This document shows positions 58,270-64,000 of a DNA stretch of 64,000 nucleotides, piece by piece. Source of the DNA: Lunularia cruciata. Its lineage: Eukaryota > Streptophyta > Marchantiopsida > Lunulariales > Lunulariaceae. Every line of letters begins with the position of its first letter. Within the stretch, counting starts at the first letter, position 1. The stretch is from positions 22,598,744 through 22,662,743 of the forward strand of contig OX419759.1 of assembly GCA_948567375.1 (NCBI GenBank), given 5' to 3'. Position numbers and translations under genes: made by a program. The notes beneath the pieces are model-generated. The model searched no databases. It was not told the DNA's origin and was given only the letters and a program-made list of their open reading frames with translations.

Positions 58270-59191
58270 GTTATTCCAAAGATTTGTCTAGTTGGCTAGC
58301 TTGAACCCTTTTTGTGTAACATGGGTATATCGGCTCTGAGCTTTCTTCTGGAGCATCTAGGGAAAAATTGCTACCAATCTGTAGATTCATGTTCTTATTG
58401 GCAAAGGACACAACCTTAAATTCCTTGATGAATTCATTAGGTTCTTTATCACATTCAATCCCCTTATACTTTTGGTAAGCTTGTTTGGCAATAGGGAAAG
58501 AAGTCATATTGAAGGTTTGATGAAAAGGCTATTGAGGTACCAAACTTGGTTGACTTGAGGTTCTTGAAGGTGATTGTGCTTTGGATTTAGGCCAAGTGTC
58601 CCAAGGTACTAAATTCAACAATAGGTCTTTGTTGAGAGGTACTTCAACCAGAGGTACTTTGACTTCAACCCAAGTTTGAGGAAGAGGGTCAATATCATCA
58701 AACTGCTCTTCAAGATCCCATTAAACTATTCAAGGGATCATATGTAAGATGTATTGGCAGTCTTCTTTAGTCAAGATTTGTGTTGTCTTTTCATGAATCA
58801 AATCTTTTAAGTAATCGGCTCCTTTAGCAGTTTTGGGAGAAGTTGGTGTGTTGTGTCTCAGAAAATATGTCTGTCCACTTGTGTCTTTCTTTCTTTTGGG
58901 ATGACCGGGTGAAAAGTAGTTGGTAGATGATGTTTAGTTCCTTGTTTCTTCCGTAGGATCACACTCCCAATCAAAAGTGATCCCTATGGGCTCTCCTGCA
59001 TTCTGTCCAAAGACTAACCTCCAATCGGATTCAGTCAAGTGACTCAGGTTTCCTCTTGTCCCCTCCTTTTTTGGACCGTCCTCATAATTACTAGCCACAA
59101 TTTTTGTCATGAATCTTGGAAAACTAAGATTCCAATTCCATGCCGGAAAGATCATCCAAAGTAGGTTCAAGACTTCAAATTGGGCTACCAT
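58270..59191 (-). pseudogene. Gag of the minus-strand gypsy element
   Basis: Frame 59191-58934 reads MIFPAWNWNLSFPRFMTKIV with SDWRLVFGQNAGEPIGITFD. Frame 58507-58271 contains KGIECDKEPNEFIKEFKVVS, a gag-core-like piece. The first part is homologous to 50528-50346. Stops divide it. The start cannot be fixed; the coding region begins shortly after the 5' LTR. Confidence 0.6.
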
Positions 59192-59399
59192 ATCAACTCA
59201 TCTAATTACAAGATTTTGGACAGAGACAGCCAAAACTTGTCTTCCTCCCTTGAATAGCATCGTGCTTCTCTTCTCACTTGGCTTCACACACAGAAATCCC
59301 ATGACTCGGCTTTTGACTCTAACATGATTAGGACAACTACTCAAAGGTACATGATAGTCTTGCAACATTGCAGATTCTCCTCAATGAAGTCTCTATTTT

Positions 59400-59804
59400 A
59401 TACTCTTCTGGTCCACAATCATTCTTCAGTCAAACATCAGTCTAGAATCACTTCTTATGCATGCATTACTCTTATCACTTTCACATTTATCCTCACACAA
59501 AGTAACCATTCACATTGAGTGTACCTTCTTGGCTAGTACGGCACAAGTCAAGGCTGTTAGGGATCCTCGAATCGGGTTCTTCATTCTGATGTGAAGTGTA
59601 CTCACTTTAGGTCTTCTGTCCTTCCAAGTCTGATCTGAATCTTCATCTTCCCCAAGCCAAAATAGACTACCTTGGGTCAGATCGGATTGAGTGTCCTATT
59701 TTGGATCCAAACACAACAATTATCTTCATCTATCTTCCTTTCCTACTAAAAAATACATTCTCTATCCAAAAAGCTGTCAAAAAAGAAAAAATATGTGTAC
59801 CACA
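59400..59804 (-). repeat. 5' LTR of the minus-strand gypsy element
   Basis: Minus-strand start TGTGGTACACATATTTTTTC at 59804. Homology with the 3' LTR stops near 59400, which I take as the inner border. The two LTRs are clearly diverged, pointing to an old insertion. Confidence 0.7.
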
Positions 59805-60032
59805 CTCTTCCATCCAGAAATGTTGGATTTGGCCTACAGATTCTTGAATGCACCTTGCAGAACTACTTTTATATTTTAAAGTCTTACTATAAATCTCCAA
59901 TGGTACTTCTTTAAGAATTGATTCTGTATGATTCTAGAATCTGATTTCACATCATATAATATGCACAAAGGCCTCTGTATCTCTTATACCAATGAAATGT
60001 GTAATTTGCCTTGTATTCCTACAGTAAGGAAC

Positions 60033-60473
60033 TTAACTACTGTCGCAGCTGTTCACTATGTACAAGATTAGCCGATTTCTACTTTTGTTTCTCCTATTGG
60101 GGCTTAGCACCATGTTACCTTTTTTTCTCTTCCTTGTACGGCTTGATGGGGTCTTCCCATTTTCATTTTTCCTACGCGGTCGCCTTTTAAACTTTTGTTT
60201 CTCTTTTGAAGTTTGATTCTTGGACCAATCATCCGTTCTATTGAGCATATCAATGGCACGGGCATCACGGAACTGTAGTCTCCAACGGACTGCGGAACAC
60301 AACACCGTAGATCTCGACGGTTTGAGCTTTTGACTGCCAGTGGACCTTAACCTGGTTGCCATGACACGGAATCGCTGCAAGCTTGTATTGTGACAATACT
60401 TCCGTTCACTGGATCCTGCCACCATTTTCTTCGCATTCTTTAGTCGCATGAGAGTGTAATAACTACAATACAT
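60033..60473 (-). CDS. Basic 146-codon ORF, function unknown
   Basis: Open frame of 146 codons in locally GC-richer sequence between two repeats. After an amino-terminal stretch with two further Met (MVAGSSERKYC, MATRLRSTGSQKLK) it reads FRDARAIDMLNRTDDWSKNQ. It then becomes extremely basic (KFKRRPRRKNENGK, RTRKRKKGNMVLSPNRRNKS) and ends LYIVNSCDSS. The basic part could bind nucleic acid or act as a nuclear-localisation signal; this is inference from composition. It may be one exon of a larger gene or a chance frame. The start is uncertain; the ATG at about 60365 (MATRLRS) is a reasonable alternative. Confidence 0.4.
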   Translation of the reverse strand: MYCSYYTLMRLKNAKKMVAGSSERKYCHNTSLQRFRVMATRLRSTGSQKLKPSRSTVLCSAVRWRLQFRDARAIDMLNRTDDWSKNQTSKEKQKFKRRPRRKNENGKTPSSRTRKRKKGNMVLSPNRRNKSRNRLILYIVNSCDSS

Positions 60474-61800
60474 AAACGAGAAGCTTTGGCCCGGAGCATG
60501 CTCAATATTACTGTAAATGAGAGAGAGAGACCATGAGGGGAGCGGAGAGTGTGCACGATACTATCGCCTCTGTTTTCCAACATTTATCCATGCCAGGTTG
60601 ATATGTTCGTGCAGGAAATCGAAGTGAAATATAAAACGAGCGACTGGTTATGCCTTTCCAAAACCAACCCAATCATCTACTTGAAGGCGCGGATTGGTTT
60701 TCCTTGTGGAACTAAATTACAGATATGGGTATCATCGCCCATGCATACTAGAGGCATACAAAAGGGAAGTGACGGAAGTATACCCCTTCTGGCCGGGACG
60801 TCTAGCTAGTTGTATTTACTCTGATAATGTAGCTAAAATAAAGATAAACAAGATAAAATGTAGTTAGATAATTCTGAAAATTTTACTGATGATGTCTTTA
60901 TATATAAAGTAAGTCTTTAAGTCTTTACTTGTAAAGATTTTAAAATTGGGTGTCAAATTAAGTAAGGAAATTACTGTACAAGTGTATCTGTTGTCTAGAA
61001 CTTGCAAAGAGCACTTATCATGTCTTGCACTTATGCAATGTTACTTAATATGACATTTTCATAGGAAGTTAATCAATAAATTATTCAATATTGGTCGAGA
61101 ATAAATAAGGCCATTACTAGTGAGATTAAGAATAAGTGAATGAGTAAGAAAATATATAGTTTTAATTTCTGACAGATTGTAATGAATTCCAGCACAGATA
61201 AATTCTAACATGAAGTAAATTTTTATTCATGAATCAACATGAGGAAATTTTTTTATTACTTCACTATAACAAGGATAAGTGCTTTCTGGGAGAACTATGA
61301 ATTGTAATGCAATTTTGTGACAAGGGAAAGTACCAAAAATCTTATATATCAGTAAATTCTGCTGGTGGATTGGGAACAAATTTTCAGCATCATTTTTCAT
61401 AACCCATCTATTCAAATTCTACTCAACCAAGAAAAAATATATCTTAAAAAAATATTGAAAAGCACAAATAAATTTTATTGAAAATTATTTTTACTCTATT
61501 TATATTATGACAAGATTATTCTTTTAAAAAATTGCCATCAAATCTTCAATTTTCAAATTTATCAAATAAGATGTATCCATAAACATCTTTGATTTCCCAT
61601 CATTGAAAAGCGAGAACGCAAAGTGTTGAGATGATTGTTTCTTGATTCAATTTGATGTGAATAATTCTGACTATTCAAAGTGGCCTTCAAAATGATAAAA
61701 GGGCGACCGCAAAGAAAAGACAAAGGATGGGAAGACCCCATCAAGCCTACAAGGGACAGATAAAAAAGGTAAAATGGGGCTAAGCCCCAGGAGAGTCTAT
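60474..61800. other. AT-rich spacer, nothing clear
   Basis: A short plus-strand open frame (60549-60809) has no recognisable motif. From 60830 to 61560 the sequence is very AT-rich and shows no features. Confidence 0.5.
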
Positions 61801-61817
61801 ATGAGAAATCTGCACTA

Positions 61818-64000
61818 CTACACCTGAGATATCCAAGCTATGCAAGTCATACGGTCTACAAACAACTGGAGCATCCGAAGAAGCATCACCTGGTGTGAGT
61901 GCTCTCCTATAGATTGCACCAGCCACTGCCCTCTGTAGAGCAATGGCACAAGTTGTCTAAAATATGCTACAAAGTATGAGAGTGAGAGTGGTATCCCTTG
62001 GTGCCTAACATGAGAAGCTCTTGTGCACTCCTTGACAAATGAGCCAAATGCCATGTCCATTCCTCCATATAACTCCAAGGCTAGAGGAACAAAGAGGTGA
62101 CCTGCTGCATGCCCCTATACTTGGAGACCTTACGACCTGTTGCTACACTTGCTGTCCATCTAGGAGGATGGGTAATCATTCACTCCAAAATTGTATCCCT
62201 TGTTGGTTCTGTAACCATGACATCCACTACTATCACCTGATCATCTTGGACCAAGTACAAGTCAACCCTAACACATGTCACATGCAAAGCATATGAACAC
62301 TCCCTCCAAGCCAAGTATACACTCTCTGATGCCATAGCAAACACTTTGTTTCTAATAGCATCATGGGTAGCCTTTGTCCTCCAAAAGGACATTGTGTCAT
62401 ATGGACCGTTGCGGCATCTAGTATACCACACTAGATGCAAGTGAACCACATTCACAACTGAGTAATGAAGATGAAAATGGGTGGACCAAACCTAGGCAAA
62501 ACCTCATTGCTCTAAAGAAAGTAGCTGGTGCGAGTCAAAATGCCCTAATGCATGGTCAAGCTAGGATCAAGAACCTACATCCTTACCAAAGCAAGAGCAA
62601 TGATGTGCTCTAGTAGCCTAAGGAATGGACAAGTCAACTAAGAGAGAATATAGCTTATGCTCACACTATCACTCCATCAAGGAAGATTGTAAACCTCTAG
62701 TCCAATCAGATGATAATGAAGCAAAAGATGGAAAGTCCTTGCATGCTCGTGGGGATAGACTATCTCTCATCTACCACAATAACATTTGGAGAGAAAAGGA
62801 CCCCTACTCCACCAATGACATAAGTCTCCAAAAATGGCCTATCAACAATCATAAAACAAGAAGAAAGCAGGGGTGCCAAGAGAGCCCAACTACCCAAAAA
62901 TACTATAGGTGTTGTCTCCTCCATAGGTAGCAAGCCAACCACTCTATACAAGATTGATAAAGTCATCTATCTATGTGCCAAATCCCTTTTCACACACTCA
63001 AATGTCCTTGGTCCAATAATATCACCAAAGACTTCCATAATCCTCCTATCAAAGGCTCTCAGACATGATAGGAAGGATGAGGAGGGATGAATTGTATGGA
63101 TGAAGTAAGTTGGTTGACAAGAAATACTAGAGGAGAGTATACCAAAGTCCATCTATGGATCTCCTAGTAATGAAAGGTCATCCACATAGAGAACATCCTC
63201 TACAAGGGTAGCATTTAAGAAGTGTGTGACAAAATACTCAGATCCTATTGGCACTCAAGGAGCACATAGTCCACTTGTAGATATGATACACCCCTCTGAA
63301 AGCTCAAGGTGGAGAGGGATACCTTAAGGGGACCATGCGCTGCACTTTGACACCTTGACTCTCAAGCCTACTAAATGTAGCTTGGTAGTCAAATGGTCAA
63401 AGGCCTGCCTAATCTGATCTACATGGTCCATGATGTGCGTATCATCTACCAAGGTGGGAAATACACAACCTGGCATGACAAAAGTAGTAGATAAGAGAGC
63501 TTTAAAGTGAGCCATGGCAAATAAGGGCCCCCTAAAGGATCTCCCTAATGTGTATCAATAATTGACTCCAAGACGGTGACTGCTTCTTGCAAAGAACCAT
63601 GCTGGTAGTAAAGGGAACCAAGAGAGCCATAAAGACCACACAAAAGGAATAAGACTCACCAAAGATCCACCAGTCTCCCTAAGCTCTCTAAAGATGGATG
63701 CCCATGAGATGCTATTAAAAGTGTTCTCAACATCCACCGATAGGATGACCTACTCTGGATGGATATCTAGGAGTGCCCTAATGCTTAAGGATATAGCCTC
63801 ATATCCTCCAAGTGTAGCTACTCCAAATTGATGGGGATTGAGGTGTTGTCAAAAGTGAGAGTGATGCTGAAGGACAATGGTACAGTTGACCAAATGCAAA
63901 AAGATCTTTCTCAATAGCAATCAATCTAATGCGTCTCATGTCCTTCTCCATTGCAAGAAGTAGACCAGCACCTAACACCCAACTAACAAACATAAGAATG
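61818..64000 (-). mobile_element. Non-LTR retrotransposon with RT and restriction-like endonuclease, partial
   Basis: Minus-strand element running in from beyond the right edge. RT part: NPHQFGVATLGGYEAISLSI, SVDVENTFNSISWASIFREL (motif A; V-V-NAFNS in the family), FPTLVDDTHIMDHVDQIRQA (motif C with DD), VGLRVKVSKCSAWSP. A connecting stretch (62966-62760) holds VFLGSWALLAPLL. Carboxy-terminal part: CRNGPYDTMSFWRTKATHDA, then VRVDLYLVQDDQVIVVDVMV with TEPTRDTI (62455-62180), a PD-(D/E)xK-like pattern. It closes with LYGGMDMAFGSFVKECTRAS and SLSYFVAYFRQLVPL (62078-61840). Stops separate the blocks, so it is inactive; the last two blocks are long and open. No poly(A) tail was seen downstream. 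Confidence 0.78.
62180..62455 (-). pseudogene. Restriction-like endonuclease domain of the non-LTR element
   Basis: 91-codon open block. AIRNKVFAMASESVYLAWRE leads into CVRVDLYLVQDDQVIVVDVM and VTEPTRD. The R-DL-L...VVDV--T-PTR pattern matches the PD-(D/E)xK-like tail seen in plant and algal LINE-like proteins. The catalytic acid and the V-DV core are kept; the Lys of D/ExK is not obvious. It is followed, after a stop and frame change, by the closing block MDMAFGSFVKECTRA. Confidence 0.65.

Larger units (their letters stand above)
52734..59804 (-). mobile_element. Ty3/gypsy element on the minus strand, both LTRs present, mutated
   Basis: Bounded by LTR-like repeats at 52734-53115 and about 59400-59804. 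On the minus strand the order is gag (59.2-58.3 kb), zinc knuckles (57.4 kb), protease (56.4-56.0 kb), RT (55.6-55.06 kb), RNase H region (about 55.0-54.4 kb, broken) and integrase end (53.7 kb), the Ty3/gypsy order. A purine tract reading GAGAGAGGGGG directly precedes the 3' LTR start TGTGGTAC at 53115. Stops and shifts throughout show it is inactive. No convincing target-site duplication was found. Confidence 0.85.

Noticed and set aside
62625-62930. 101-codon plus-strand frame
   Set aside because: It lies opposite the connecting region of the minus-strand non-LTR element, which reads FLGSWALLAPLL there. The plus frame has no motif.

Overview
This window looks like nuclear DNA of a land plant. 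It is AT-rich, with small exons bounded by GT..AG introns of about 100-250 bp and long tracts of decayed retrotransposons. Among recognisable genes, the most telling is an NLR-type resistance gene whose amino-terminal part is an alpha/beta-hydrolase (hydrolase-NB-ARC, 'HNL'). As far as I know that architecture is described from bryophytes, so a bryophyte or other non-seed plant is the best guess. I cannot name a species. No gene in the window looks both recognisable and intact; almost everything identifiable is a relic.

Region 1-13 kb is a graveyard of single-copy-type genes. On the plus strand at 1-0.9 kb is the carboxy-terminal part of a Mutator-like (MULE) transposase: SWIM zinc finger, then a Cys/His-rich tail. 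On the minus strand, in order from about 13 kb down to 4.2 kb, come a possible helical leader, an alpha/beta-hydrolase + NB-ARC gene (10.9-8.9 kb), an amino-acid permease of the AAP/AAAP family (7.6-5.8 kb) and a thylakoid-type rhodanese-like protein (5.4-4.2 kb). All three recognisable genes carry frameshifts and/or in-frame stops, yet many splice sites are still readable. From 13 to 16.2 kb I see only AT-rich sequence with a short tandem repeat and a long hairpin.

Region 16.4-27.7 kb is a nest of one degenerate LTR-type retroelement family encoding a Lys/Glu/Gln-rich coiled coil. A plus-strand copy lies at 16.5-17.6 kb. Two minus-strand copies lie about 7.1 kb apart (18.7-21.2 and 25.8-27.7 kb), suggesting internal-LTR-internal-LTR tandem structure. 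A broken gag, a zinc-knuckle relic and a degenerate 50-bp minisatellite sit inside it. Region 28.6-32.3 kb is a small gene-like island with a DUF247-type protein on the minus strand and two local tandem duplications.

Region 32.4-43.35 kb is a Ty3/gypsy array: a 5'-truncated internal region, an LTR, a second complete but mutated internal region, and a second LTR. Region 43.35-52.7 kb is a stack of nested insertions: a coiled-coil remnant, an LTR-like segment in minus orientation, a 3.6-kb LTR element with a retropepsin domain inserted into it, an old minus-strand gag, and an LTR-like segment in plus orientation with an acidic ORF. Region 52.7-59.8 kb is a second Ty3/gypsy lineage on the minus strand, with both LTRs, gag, zinc knuckles, protease, reverse transcriptase and integrase remnants. 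At 60.0-60.5 kb there is one open, very basic 146-codon frame of unknown function. The window ends (61.8-64 kb, minus) in a non-LTR element with a reverse transcriptase and a restriction-like endonuclease tail, running off the right edge.

All identifications are from motif reading without database searches; coordinates of degraded domains are approximate.
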